Shown: piece by piece, positions 41,111-53,301 of the stretch | Numbering within the stretch: the stretch's first letter is position 1 | Layout of the letters: every line of letters begins with the position of its first letter | Assembly (NCBI GenBank): GCA_963277665.1 | Contig: OY728120.1 | Span: forward strand, 422,412,138 to 422,476,137 | From: Viscum album | Lineage: Eukaryota > Streptophyta > Magnoliopsida > Santalales > Viscaceae | DNA: 64,000 bases | Direction of reading: 5' to 3' | Made by a program: the position numbers and the translations under genes | Notes under the pieces: model-generated | What the model was told of the DNA's origin: nothing | Database searches by the model: none | What the model saw: the letters and a program-made list of their open reading frames with translations, nothing else

Positions 41111-44100
41111 TGATTCCCCAAAACATACTTCTTAGGTAATAATAAAATTATGGTTTTATTTTATTAAATTTTCATGTTATTTAATCAAAACATACAAATT
41201 AAACACAAAGTTATTTTATTTAATTAAACAGTGATGTGTTGACATTATAGCAAGACAAAAAGGAAACCATACTAACCAAAAATACCAACTTAAAGCCCTA
41301 TCAGAGCCACTAGGAGACCACCTAACACAAAAACATGTCTCAGTAGGTAGTTTTGATCCTTAGGGTTAGCCATAATGGAAGTTTTTTTTTACCAGAATTA
41401 TAATAGTTGTACTAAGAATCAATTTTATACCAAGCACTATTTTTTCAACAAGTTGTATTTAATATAGAACACTATGAAACATGGTTTAATAAGGCCTTAA
41501 TCTGACCATTGATCCTTAGGTGACCATTGAGTTATAATGGCTATAATTATATTTGTTCATATCTTTGGTTGATATATTAAAAATATATAAGTATAATTTT
41601 TTTTCAATAATAATTATTTTATGTATTGAAAATATAATATAACCTCTTATTATGAACATTAAAAGGAATTTTTTTTAATATTTTGAGCTACAATAAGTTT
41701 TAATTTAAAATATGTTGAGGATTTCAAACACCATTCAAATATTTCCAATGTCTTTCAAAAATTTTAATTCTTAATTATTAAACAATGTATTAAATAAACA
41801 AGGTATTTGATTTTAATAATACAAGAATAATGTTTTAATATAGATGTTTTAAATTGTAATGTACCACATTGTGTTTTAAAACATTAGAGTTTATAAAAAC
41901 TAAGGGTAATTTTTGGTTTGAAAAAAACCTATATATGTGTATGGAGACCTAGTATAATAGTTAACAAAAAAATATCCAAATGGGTCAGTCATCTAGCCAG
42001 GGCAAAGGAGGAAACACGCTCTAGGCGGTAGAGCATAGCCTTCAGCCTCAACACAGGCCATCCTGTGGGCGAGTGTGCATGCACGGTGCATGCTAGGACA
42101 AGAGAGAAGGGGGCATAGATATCCCTAAGGGTACATAGGAGAAAACGCAATGGGATTATATCACACCACCATGTGGGGAGGCACAACATGGGTGGGCACA
42201 GAGCACACCCACATAACCTGGTACAGGTCGTTACCGATAGGGGTGAATATTATGAGCCTATGCCTAGATTCCCAGGCTTATAAAGGGCTGCGAAACATCC
42301 CTCCATTTTGATGAGGGAAAAGGAAAATCAGGTAGGGTCGAATCCAGACTGTTGGATATCGTCACGTGCGATCTGGACCATCTATTTTGATCTGTTGTTC
42401 AATCCTCAGTGGTCATGGTATCTTCGTGTTTCTTTTTGTGCCATCTATTCCATAACATATCTAATCTCGATGATTACTTATTTTTTAAACTCCCCATCAC
42501 ACCGTATTCAATCGATCAAGTTCGTGATCTAATCCCAGCCATTCATCATTTTCAAAACCTCAGACTCATCCCCCACCATCAGATCAAGGCCATGTCCAAT
42601 CCTGGTCATCCATTGGTTTTCTGGTTTTTCTCTTCATGTGGAATATTCTTCTTCTCTACATGTTCCGCAATAGTAGAATATCTTCCTACCTTATCCATTT
42701 TTCCACACCTGTGACTCCTTCCATCACCATCCAAGCCTTTATTCCCTCACATTCCAGAAATACCGACTCCATCGGTATTTCTATAAACCATATTGGATTC
42801 ATTTTTTCCATACAAATAGCATTAAAAATATATTATTTAAAATTTATAAATATATCACTTTTTTCACCTGAACCATACTGGTTCTCCTTCCTCTATGAAC
42901 TCTTTCAAGCAACCTTTGAGTTTCCCAAGCCTATCCTCCTCAAACCAGGTAAGGGAATAAGTTGTCTTGTTTTTTTTCAATGAAGGTACATACATATATA
43001 AGTATACTCATAAAAATATATATACAACCTTACGTTTATGTGAGAATTTTATTATATGCTGATCAATGGCCTTCTGGATTTATAGTTCAAGTATTATTAC
43101 GAACATAAGGGTTTACATTATATATAAAAAACTTATTTATGTTCTTTGTATATATGAGGTAATTTGTATATATACAATTAATAGTGTGAATGAGCCTTCT
43201 ACTTCAAATGGAAACTCCTTTCCCCTACATGATGATCATAACCCCATAACATGCAATAGTGTGTGTGATGTCAATGTTCCATATGTGTATTAGTATATAT
43301 AATTTTTTATGGGAAAAAAATTATATATACTGTTTTATAAGAAATGAATAAATATATTTTGTAGACACAAATTTATAATCAATGGAACGATTTTCATTTT
43401 ATATACACATTTGTAAAAAATACTCCTAATGGGTTAACAACAAGAAAGTGTTAATTAATTTTTGTGTAAGACCCTTATGTAAACACGATTATACATAATT
43501 TGTATTCGGATATGTGATTATTTGTGTATACATGTAAAATTTGATCATCAATTCTATTTCGAATTTTCCAAGGATTGATCAAAAAAAATTGAACATGTTA
43601 TTTTTGAAAAATGTTTAGTTTTGGTTAAAAACACTACTTTTATACCCTTGTGTATAAACATATTTACGCAACAATATACCCTAATTTTGGATATTTCAAA
43701 TATTAAACTTTTGATTCGTTTAGTAATTGTGGAGAGTTCATGAATATAATATTTGGAATTTACTTGTCTTACATACATATTTATTAATAACATATTTTAA
43801 AAAATAAACAAAATGGTGTTAGTTATGGTTGAAGTTCATGCTCTTCATGTATAACATTATGTCTACCCTTGTTATATGTTAAACATAAGCATTCCATTAT
43901 GGAATGTTTGGTGACTATGTGTTTAATACCCCATATAAAATATTTGGTTTATATTTTTATTAATTATGTACATGATCAATGATGAAATTCCAATATGTAT
44001 TTTATTAAAAAGATTTTAAAATTTAGGGTTATCATTTTATGTGACAGATCATGTATTTATTTTTGTGCATTAGTTGTCATCAGAAATGCCATACTCTGTG

Positions 44101-45220
44101 TATCTCACTCACCATTCAATGACATAGCCATTCAGTTGATAGTTTATTAATTAATAATTATATTCTTGATTTACTATATATATGTAAATGCTAACGAATG
44201 AAATTAAAACTCTTATGACTTTTTATGGAATTATGAATTGAATTATTCAAGGTGGTATAAGAAACTTTGAAAATTATGAAATGAGAAATTAAATATTCGA
44301 AGTGGTATGAGACATTGTGAACATACGACCCTATTTGGAAAATAAGGAATGTAATAGACTCGATATTAGGGGTTGAGGACCGGTTAATGAAATTCCATTG
44401 GTGCATCGATAGTTCTCATGAGACAATTATGTCATGTCATGAGTCTATTGACATTTTCGGTCTTAACATGAGGTCTTGACAGGGTTTGGTAGTATATGTT
44501 CCCTTGTTATGTTTATCATAATTAATTAACCAAGTGGATATTAAACTATTAGATATACATGGTTAAGATAATGTACTTATGAGTATAAGAAGAAGTAAAT
44601 GATAATGGCATGAAGTTTATTAAGGACTTAGAGATTTTCTATTAGCTAGTTATGGACTATAGTTTTTAGCAAATAAAATTGATGTTATTACTATTTTTCA
44701 CTATTCTGATCAGGTATTATTCTCTTTTATATATTTAGTACTTGAATATTAACAACATAACCATTATAGATGGAATGTCTTTTACTTATTACTCTAAATG
44801 ATCATGCCTATAATCGAATCTTGTTTCGTTGTATTTCTGTTAGTATTATTTGAAATATGAACTTTTAATTCGTAGACAATAGTTATTTTATGATACATGT
44901 GTTATAGCATTTCTTAGGAAAATATGTTATGGAATTTTTTAAAGGAATTTTTTATATTGTTTATAATTAGTATATTCTGCAATTTTAATCCCCCCTTATT
45001 GGGAATTCGTATGCTCACCCAACATTTTTGAAATAAAATTTTCAAGTACCAGTTTTTAGCCGAAGAAGCAAGTCAAAAGAGGCTGGTTTCCAAGAACCCG
45101 AATTGAATCGATATTCTGTATGGGAAATGATGTGTAAAACATCAATTCATGGTTTTTGTAAAAATTAGACATCATGTTTTAAGGCACTAGGTCCGGGTAT
45201 TCTAAAGTTGGGCTATTACA
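41111..45220 (+). repeat. Right LTR of the LARD-like element
   Basis: 4110 bp, TGATTCCCCAAAAC...GGGCTATTACA, so it keeps a canonical TG...CA. It matches the left LTR end to end with many substitutions and small gaps. TATAAAG lies at 42279-42285, and a GC-richer block at about 41990-42340 corresponds to 36330-36780. Confidence 0.86.
42279..42285 (+). promoter_or_regulatory. TATA box of the right LTR
   Basis: TATAAAG within AGGCTTATAAAGGGCTG, aligned with the left LTR TATA box. Confidence 0.6.
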
Positions 45221-47190
45221 TTTATTTCACCATAAATGTAATGAGAATGTGTTCATGATTTTTCTATAGATATTGGGCTTGGTTTATTGTCCATAGTGGA
45301 TCTTTTTGATATTAATACTACTGAGATGTGGGAAATTATTGATCCCTATTATAAGGTTTTCGAATCTTTTTATATGGTCGAGGAGAAGGACCATGTGAAG
45401 GGTGATCAAGTGTTCCCTAATTACACAACATCTCTTGAACACTTTTATGCTATTAGTATCCTTTATAGGGATTTTAATGTTAATTATTCAACCTAAAAAA
45501 ATATTACTGTCATTGATATTTTATTGTATTATAGTTTTTTTTATGATTATAATTGATGTAATTACAATCTAAAATTTTAGGTTCCTTTATACATACCCAG
45601 TAATCTAGATTCTGGAGAAAGAATCTACACGTACCACAAGAATGGTCTTCATTAAAGGGGTGGGATTCAAAGATTTTGTATCAAATTGATGATTAAATAT
45701 TACAAACAATTATTAATGGATTCTACATATTCCTCTATGCTGGTAGTATGTTTAACATAATGGATTCCTTGATGGGGTGATCCTATTTCTCTTTTCCAAA
45801 GACTGTCATTATGTGAAATCTCCTCTAATATAAATCATTCAACTATAGGTTTCACTAAAAATTTAAAAGAATTTATGGAAATGTCACTAATAGTATGTTT
45901 AGGCGATTGGAGTCTCTAGATGATGTATTTTAATTGAATCCACACATCAAGTCAATGATGTGGGTATATCTTACTTAGTTCCATAAAATTATAGCATTCT
46001 TCCAGAGTTGAGACAATGCCTTCTTGATTGAAATTTCTGATCTAATTTTAGAGCATTAATAATTGGATTAGTGAGAAATATTTATCATTAAATTTATTAT
46101 CAAAATTAACCCATAGCATGATGGACTAAATAGGTTTACTCTTAAGAAAATCATTGACCCTATCATGAAATAGGGTTACCTTGATTAAATTTTATAATTT
46201 AATTGGTTCAAACCACCCATACTCTGACAAACTAATCCTTATAAAATTATTCATTCAGGATGGGGTTAATCAATAGAGAGATAGTGGGAAACATGTTTTT
46301 AATGTTAATAATACAAATAATAATTATGTAATCCACAACTAAAAATATTTTAGAATCAATCAAAAAGATACATTAAATTAATAACCACTCAAATAATATA
46401 ATGTATTGATATTTAATGGTGAAAATTTTCACTATGAATGTTTAATGAAAAGGATGAATGAAACCAATCAAATAATAAAATCCATTATTGTGGAATAATA
46501 AAAAACAAAAATAGAATTAATGAAACTGAAAATATAATGAATTAAAATTTATATTTTAAAACAAACAAATATTAATGGGAAAATAAAATGAGAGAAAATA
46601 TGATTCTCAGTAATATCTATCAATAGAGGGGGTGCTCTAATATTTATATTCTCAAAAAATTACATGACATATTAAGAATTTATATAATGTAATGGATTTA
46701 TGTCGAATCATTCTTGACTTATACATGATGTCTAATTTACATTCATGACCTGTCCTTAATATACACAAAATTATCTGGGAAATACCTTTGTATAATTGAT
46801 GTGATGAGATCTCAATAATTTCATGTCTTGTAATCTTTGCATGTTTTTTATATGATTAACGAAGGGTATTTCCTTCACATCATGTAAATATATCTGGATT
46901 ATGGCTTTGAAGATCTCATTAAATTTATTATATTTACATATCATGTACATGAATCACATCATATAATGATTAACGATTTTTAATTTACTATATAGGTAAG
47001 ATGGGAATGAAAATTCATGTTATGGTATACTTTTATGATGTGTATTGAATATTTTTCCATTTTTAATGATGTTTTCCTCAATGTCCATAACTCTAAATTG
47101 CTCTGAACATAAAACAAAACATGATTCATTATCGAATAAGTAACACTTAATCATTAGATAAATTCATCCAAAATCTATATATATATATAT
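45221..47190. other. Unassigned AT-rich sequence with one short frame
   Basis: The only notable frame is 45287-45496 on the + strand (69 codons, beginning MSIVDLFD), which I do not recognise. It is followed by broken reading in several frames to about 46030, including a block near 45890-46010 that looks formerly coding. A T-rich tract ending in AG (near 45580) could be a splice acceptor by chance. From about 46250 on it is plain AT-rich sequence. An old transposon or host pseudogene are both possible. Confidence 0.3.
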
Positions 47191-47946
47191 TCTACTTGAC
47201 AAACCAGGATTTTCAATTCCATTATTTGGTTCAAATCCCCTTTCTGTTCTTAGATTTATCTTGGTTTTCAGGTGTTTTGAGTTTGAAATTTTGATATATC
47301 AAGATTTGTTGATATATGACCTTAGTCTTGGGGGTCTTGAATATTAATTGGACTTATCTTTTATAAAAATGATGGTATTAGGTTGTGGTGTTTTGGAGTT
47401 TGTTTTGTGACACTCATAGTGGACCCACATGTGGGATATGTTGTTGAGGTGGTCTATACCCTTGAGTTTGAAGAGTTTTTGGTTTGAAAGAGTGCTTTTG
47501 GGGGGAACTTTTCTCCCCTATCCATGGACTATCTTCCCCCCTTGGATTCCTTTTGGTCCCACAATATTTTGAGGATTATGGATGGTTTTTGGGTGCCCAG
47601 AACTGGCTGTACAGCTTGGTCGTATGGTTTACGACACCGTGCAGCCAAACTGTGCAAGGGTGTCCAGTTCATTAAAAACATTATGAATTTTATATTTTCC
47701 CTCCCTGAAATAAATATAATATGCTCAAATCTTCCACCATTCGACCCTAGTATCCATGTGAGGCCTTTATGTTACTTAAATATCCCTTGGAATCCATCTT
47801 TGATATTTTTTATTTGTGGAAACTCCAATATTTCTTCAAGTAGGAGTTTCTTTTTTTGATTACTTGAATTTACTTAGATTTTTTCTCTATTTCATGATCT
47901 TCCAAAATTTTGAGAAGTTAGGGTTCTATCCTAGGGTTTTATTTAG
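47190..47946 (+). repeat. 5' part of a split + strand LTR (left boundary approximate)
   Basis: Downstream of an (AT)n run with TATA character (about 47174-47190) the sequence becomes GC-balanced, as in LTR transcribed regions, and runs to GGGTTTTATTTAG. A - strand solo LTR is then inserted at 47947. The remainder of the same LTR is proposed at 50156-50210 and 62075-63934. The true left end lies upstream and could not be fixed because the second LTR lies outside the window. Confidence 0.45.
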
Positions 47947-50155
47947 TGTCACAAACCAACCTAAGTCGACCCTGAACCGGTCACATGGGCCAGCCATCAA
48001 CAACTCCCGAGAGGAATTATCGATCCTCCCGGGATGGAGACAAGCTCCAAGTGAATCAATATAGTACATAATGGAAACTTTTCTCCAAAATATAAACAAT
48101 AAAACAAACAACGGAAAGAAATGGACAGCACAAAATACATTTATAAAAAAACATAACTTAATATTCTTTTCACAATAAACTGAAAGTACAACAAAATGAA
48201 TAAATCAACTGACCAAACCTGATAACCAACTAACTCCATGTGACCCTTCTGGTCAATATCCATCATAATGATCACATGAATCCCAAGGTGATTGAACTCA
48301 TGCTGAAACATGCACAAGGGATAAAAACAGAAGAAGACTATATGAATGAGTATTATAACTCAGTAGGTTATCAAGATATTCTATTATAAATTCACATGCT
48401 TTAAAATAAAAGAAATATCAATTTCAGGTTTAAAATACAATATATAAAGGTATGTTTTTTAAATGGGTACCATGCTATATATAAAACATTACTCCAAAAA
48501 AACATGCTTTTTTTGTAAACAAGAATGCTAGTAAAAATTTTCAAAGATGTTCAACTTCAAATGAAAATAGTTTTCAAGAGGGAAGCTTTGAAGAATTTAC
48601 TCATTTAAATAAATCACACACACTTCCGAATTTACCTACCAAACACACCATATGCCAATGGTGTGTACAAAATAGCCAATGATCACATGTCACGGGAACA
48701 CCCCTAGGAACTAGTTAGTTATGATCACTAGGTACCTCGTATCTGGGTGAAAGTAACCATAATAAATATATTTTCCCATGCACACGAGCCACTATTAGGA
48801 AGAATAACCATATTCTAGTGGTACCCCAACAACCTCATCATCAAAGTTTAGTTAATATTGTCATCGTCAAACTTGCTACGTGTAATAGGGGATAAACCCC
48901 CCAGAATCACTAACATACTAGTACACGTCCGCCCAACTAGATACTCGAGATTCAATTTAGTGCTCAATAAAGTCACACATATTATCAAATTAATTTTTAA
49001 AATGAAAATTCCATTTCAAAATCATAAACCCACAAAAATCACACAAACATGCTTCACATTTCATTCATGAATCAATATGCCACTAAACATATTCATAAAA
49101 CAATTTCAAGGAGTTTAATGAGGCCTTGCACATACAATCCATTCAAAAGTTCTCTTTTAAGGCCACAAACACCTCAATAACAAAAAAAATCATATATGGA
49201 AGAACCAAATCCAAAAATTAAATTATTTTTCATGAACCATAATATTTCACCAAAACATAGAACATGAAATAACCATGGAAACCTTTTTTTTAAAAAAATT
49301 TCCAAAACGGGCTGCTAAGCCTTTCTCAGAACTATCATTTGACCAAGGTATGCATTAAACATTTATTAATGAGGTGTATACACACCATTTACAGTAGAAA
49401 AAACACATTCATAAATCCCTTAAAACATTTATGTTACATATTCAAAAAAACAACCATTTTCATAAGTATGTGAAACGGGTCATTTTCCGACAACTCATGC
49501 CAAAAAATGTTTTAATCCCAAACCCATTTGTTTTTAAAATCATATAAAATTTTAAATTTGTATAAGGACCTAAAATACCATTTATCATTCTTCAAAATTG
49601 TTTATAAATCCAAAATAATAATTTTTAATCAATCATAACACATAAAAGACAACCATGCAATTTACCGAACACATGATATGCCCTTTTAAGAAAACAATTT
49701 ATTTTAAACACATGATAAGAAATAAAACCCCAATTTCATTCCATATTTTATAAAATCTATTATAACATACTAAAAATACAATAAATGAGGGTTTAAACAT
49801 TAAAATATTGTTTTGAAAGATATTGGAACATTTAAACAAACACTTGGTGTGTACTTTTATGACAAAACAACAGTTTCATTCACAAAAAAAGGATTACACA
49901 ACCATTTTCACAAAAATAAAATAATACAAATCAGGAAAAATAATAATAAACATATATTTCAGATGAAAGAAATAATAAAATAATGAATATTAAAAGATAA
50001 ATGCATATACAAGATTTGAGGGTTTTGACTCCAAAGGTCGGTGACTCCATGTTTAAACATTCCTTGATGAGTTACCAAGCTTGATTTACTTATTTCTCAT
50101 GTTCCTAATATGTTTTTTTGGTGAAAAAACTTTTTTTGATTGATTTGTTTTAGCA
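47947..50155 (-). repeat. Solo LTR, minus strand, Ty3/gypsy type
   Basis: 2.2 kb with TG at 47947 and CA at 50154-50155 on the + strand, flanked by TTTAG (47942-47946) and TTTAA (50156-50160), a likely 5-bp duplication with one mismatch. On its own strand it ends in GGTTTGTGACA. The segment 48640-48990 is homologous, in inverted orientation, to 62940-63260 in the surrounding LTR, so both belong to related families. No internal sequence remains beside it, so I call it a solo LTR formed by LTR-LTR recombination. Confidence 0.6.
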
Positions 50156-50207
50156 TTTAATTTTATTGTTTCCTTTAACTTCTAATTGAGTGTTATTAAT
50201 TTGGGAC

Positions 50208-50210
50208 TCT
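50208..50210. repeat. CACTA target-site duplication, left (TCT)
   Basis: TCT, identical to 62075-62077. Confidence 0.75.
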
Positions 50211-50440
50211 AACTAAAAAATATTTAACCTTTTCCAATAGGGGAATATCTGTTGGTAAAAGTACATTTTCTGTTGGTAAAACATTTTACCAACACATAGG
50301 TCCCTGTCACTAAACTGTCGGTAAAAACTATGTCACTAAATGTTTTTGCGATAGATAAAATAGTTCTGTTACAATTATACTAATACCAACATATAATATA
50401 TATGTTGGTTAATGTGTTTAGAATCAGATTCTTATGACAA
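50211..50440. repeat. Left terminal inverted repeat and subterminal repeats
   Basis: The terminal repeat is followed by copies of TTGGTAA or its complement at about 50251, 50271, 50284, 50316, 50382 and 50403. Such clustered short repeats are the presumed transposase-binding sites of CACTA elements. Two extra CACTAAA motifs at 50308 and 50334 are internal. Confidence 0.78.
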
Positions 50441-50669
50441 ATTTTTTTTCTGGTAAAAATATTTCAAACATATGATATCTATTTATAAATTACATTTTAA
50501 TAAAAATTATAATTTTTTAACGAGAAATATTTCATATTATATTTATTAATTTATCTATTTTAAATATTAAAATGAAGGTGATTTATAAAAATGTTAAAAC
50601 ATAAAAAATATAAATTAATTCTATTAATAATGTATTTTAATAAAAAATTCTTCAATACAAAAATGTAGG

Positions 50670-51060
50670 ATCCAACCCCGAACAAGATCCTCACACACCC
50701 CCAAGTACCAGTGACCCATCCATGTCCAAGACCCATCCATGACCCTGTACCAGCGAGTCAGCTCCAGCATCAGTGACCCATCCATACCTCAGGACCTGTG
50801 AGCCAGCTCCAGCTATACCACAACATTCAGCGCAATAGCACCAGCGACCCATCCATGCACAAAGACCAGTGATCCAACTCGATCACCAGCAAGAAACCTC
50901 ATGTAGCTGGTATACCACATTCATTAGCTCCATGATTTCCACCACACAAAACCACAGAGTATACAAAAAAAATGATCCAGCTTCAGTACTTGCAAGAAAC
51001 AAATCGAGTCAGCTCCAATGCCAACGAGAATCCTAAATTCTCTGCTATTCCACACCCATC
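50670..51060. repeat. GC-rich degenerate short tandem repeats inside CACTA
   Basis: Imperfect units of about 20-25 bp built on ACCAGYGACCCATCCATG and AGTCAGCTCCAGC. They stand out from the AT-rich surroundings. GC-richer patches just inside the ends are common in CACTA elements. No open frame of note. Confidence 0.65.
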
Positions 51061-51419
51061 AACTCCGATATCTACATAAAAAAACCATAAATCATACCAA
51101 TAATTCGGTGAAAAATATTTTTATAAATTGAAATCAAAATAGAAATAAATTAAAGTATAAAAAAAATATTTTAATAGTGGGCATTTTTCATCACGTCTGC
51201 CGACATCTCAATGATTTGAGAAAAGGATAGATCATCTACTAATTAGTACTCAAATAATAAATTAGGTAGATCAAATAAATGTTGTTCAATGATATAAGAA
51301 TCCAAACAAGTGGAAGCTCATCACAACTATAATTAAAACACACACTCATCTTTTTCCTAAAATTTGAATGCATCATGTTATTTCATGGAAGCCTTTTATA
51401 ATGGCCTTTAATCTCACCT

Positions 51420-53290
51420 CTAGAGGGTTGAAGGTGATGCACAAACTTCTAGATTTATTTTTAAACACATGATGTGTAGGGTAAAAATGTTTATCTTCCA
51501 GCTTTGAAGAGTGGGATGGAACTTACCCAACATCATAATGCATGTATGGTCTATATTTTTGATGAAGTGGTAATATTAGAATAAGTAAAGATTATATGAC
51601 TCTAAAACAATAAAAATAAACTAATTCAAAAATGGATTCCTAAATTTTAAGAATTCCAAATGATAGTAACAACAATGACCAAATCAAAAACCAGTGGAAA
51701 ATTCAAGGAAGGAATGCTTGCATAATTATCATAGAAACATAAACAAGAATCTACACAGACTAATTCACCTAAAACTAGGTTTAGAAACATGATAATACTA
51801 TTCCAAAACATAGAAATTTAACAAGTTCATAATAAATATAAACCAATAAAGATGAACTAATTCGGAAATAGATTACTAAATTACATGAATTCCAAATTAT
51901 TATAATGACACCAATAAAAAAATCACAAGATGAAAATAAAAATAACAAATGCTTACATAATTTTCATATAAATATAAATAAAAATCCTTACTGATTGATT
52001 TATCTAAAACTAGGATAAAAACATGAGAATAGGATTCTAAAACATTGTAATTAACACAACAGATTTACACCTATCATTTCGAGAACCAATAACCATGTTC
52101 TTGACAAAAAGAATCATCTACAACAATAAAGAAATGAAGGTAGCAGCAAGCACTGATTAAAAGAATCCTAAGAAAATTTATTTATAACAGTAAACAGAAA
52201 ATAGGTTTTAGAATACAATTTTATTTTGAAGTATTCAGCATGGTTAAAGTTTTGAAGATGATGCCAAAATTTCTAGCTTTCTCTTTGAACACCGGATGTG
52301 TAGGGTAAAAAGGTTTATCAGCCATACACAATGAAAGTAAAGATTATATGACTCTAAACCTATAAACATAAACTAATTACAAAATGAATTCCTAAATTCT
52401 AATAATTCAAAATGATTGTAATAGTTACGAAATTACAAACCAGTGAAAATTCAATGAATGCTTGCATAATTCTCATAGAACAATAAACTAGAATATACAT
52501 AGACTGATTCACCTAAAATCAGGGTTAGAAACATGAGTATAAAATTCCAAACATTATGGCTTGGGCCATCAGTATATTTCAATGATAGAGAAAAAATCAG
52601 GAAGCAGCAGTGGCGCTGGCTGAAATACTACAGTCAGGGAAACAAATGGCCTTACAAGTCACGATAGCTCTGGGAGCTACCACGACTCCCACCCAGGTGC
52701 AATTGCTGGTTCATTGAAGAGCTGCGCACTCTGCAGGACATTGGAAAGTAGTAGCCATGTATGAAAGTTTTATTACTTTACAGTGGCAATGGTTATTAAT
52801 CGGGAACATTTATGGACTCTGAATGTTTAATTCCACACATATTAGGTTCAATTCCAAAACATATGAATTTACCATGTTCATATGAAATATAAACCAATAA
52901 AGGTGAACTAATTCAGAAATAGATTCATAAATTCAAAGAATTCGAAATGATTATAATGAAAAGAATCACAAAATAGTGTTAAATACATGTAACAAATTCT
53001 TGCATAATTCTCTTACAAATAGAAATAAGAATCTTTATAGATTAATTTATCTAAATATAGGATAGAAAACCTGAGAATATGATTCTAAAACATTTGAAAT
53101 GACACAATAGATTTACACCTATCATTTCTAGAACCAATGAGAATGTTCTTCGCCCAAAAAATCATCTACAACAATAATGAAATGAGGGCTCCATCAAGAA
53201 AGAAATAAAATAATCATATCCGAATTTTTTAAAACACTAAACATAAAATGGGTTTTAGAATAAAAAAATTGAGATATTCAACACGGTTAT
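51420..53290. repeat. Long imperfect duplication inside CACTA
   Basis: Blocks recur in the same order. GTAAAGATTATATGACTCTAAA is near 51585 and again near 52337 (offset about 752). AGATTTACACCTATCATTTC is near 52061 and again near 53109 (offset about 1048). The change of offset, about 296 bases, equals the insert at 52554-52850. GTGTAGGGTAAAAA blocks near 51474 and 52290 also pair. Confidence 0.75.
52554..52850. other. GC-rich coding-like insert in one copy of the CACTA duplication
   Basis: About 297 bp with no counterpart in the other duplicate copy. It is flanked by ATTCCAAACAT (52543-52553) and ATTCCAAAACAT (52851-52862), which may be a target duplication or local homology. It is much richer in G+C than its surroundings. 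On the + strand, a frame from 52592 to 52822 is open except for one TGA at 52715, with an ordinary amino-acid mix (for example EAAVALAEIL, KQMALQVTIAL). I do not recognise the protein. A captured gene or cDNA fragment is the leading idea; a SINE-like insert is less likely because no paired A and B boxes are seen. Confidence 0.5.
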
Positions 53291-53296
53291 AAATAG

Positions 53297-53301
53297 AAAA
53301 C
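53297..53301. repeat. Target-site duplication AAAAC, left
   Basis: AAAAC, identical to 58431-58435 after the solo LTR. Confidence 0.88.

Larger units (their letters stand above)
35483..45220 (+). mobile_element. LTR element with 4.1 kb LTRs and a 1.5 kb interior (LARD-like)
   Basis: Two colinear LTRs (35483-39600, 41111-45220) enclose only about 1.5 kb. A primer site follows the left LTR, so the retrotransposon structure is sound, but no pol domain is visible between them. It is therefore either a large non-autonomous element or an internally deleted one. LTR divergence is clearly higher than in the 16.6-28.4 kb element, so it is older. The flanking five bases (TTCTA on the left, TTTAT on the right) do not match, which can reflect age or recombination between elements. 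Confidence 0.85.

Noticed and set aside
42014..42040. tRNA D-arm-like stem as a tRNA gene or SINE head
   Set aside because: The only B-box-like match is about 320 bases downstream, and no acceptor or anticodon stem is present.
45287..45496. Frame beginning MSIVDLFD as a host gene exon
   Set aside because: Too short, no recognised domain, and the following sequence is broken in all frames.
47174..47190. (AT)n run as a noteworthy microsatellite
   Set aside because: Short AT runs are expected in such AT-rich DNA; it was used only as a possible TATA region.
50308..50340. Internal CACTAAA motifs as the true left end of the CACTA element
   Set aside because: The preceding three bases (TGT) do not match TCT on the right, whereas 50211 does, and the right-end sequence aligns better from 50211.
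52846..52856. GGTTCAATTCC as a pol III B box of a SINE
   Set aside because: It lies at the end of the insert and overlaps the flanking repeat; no A box lies at suitable spacing.
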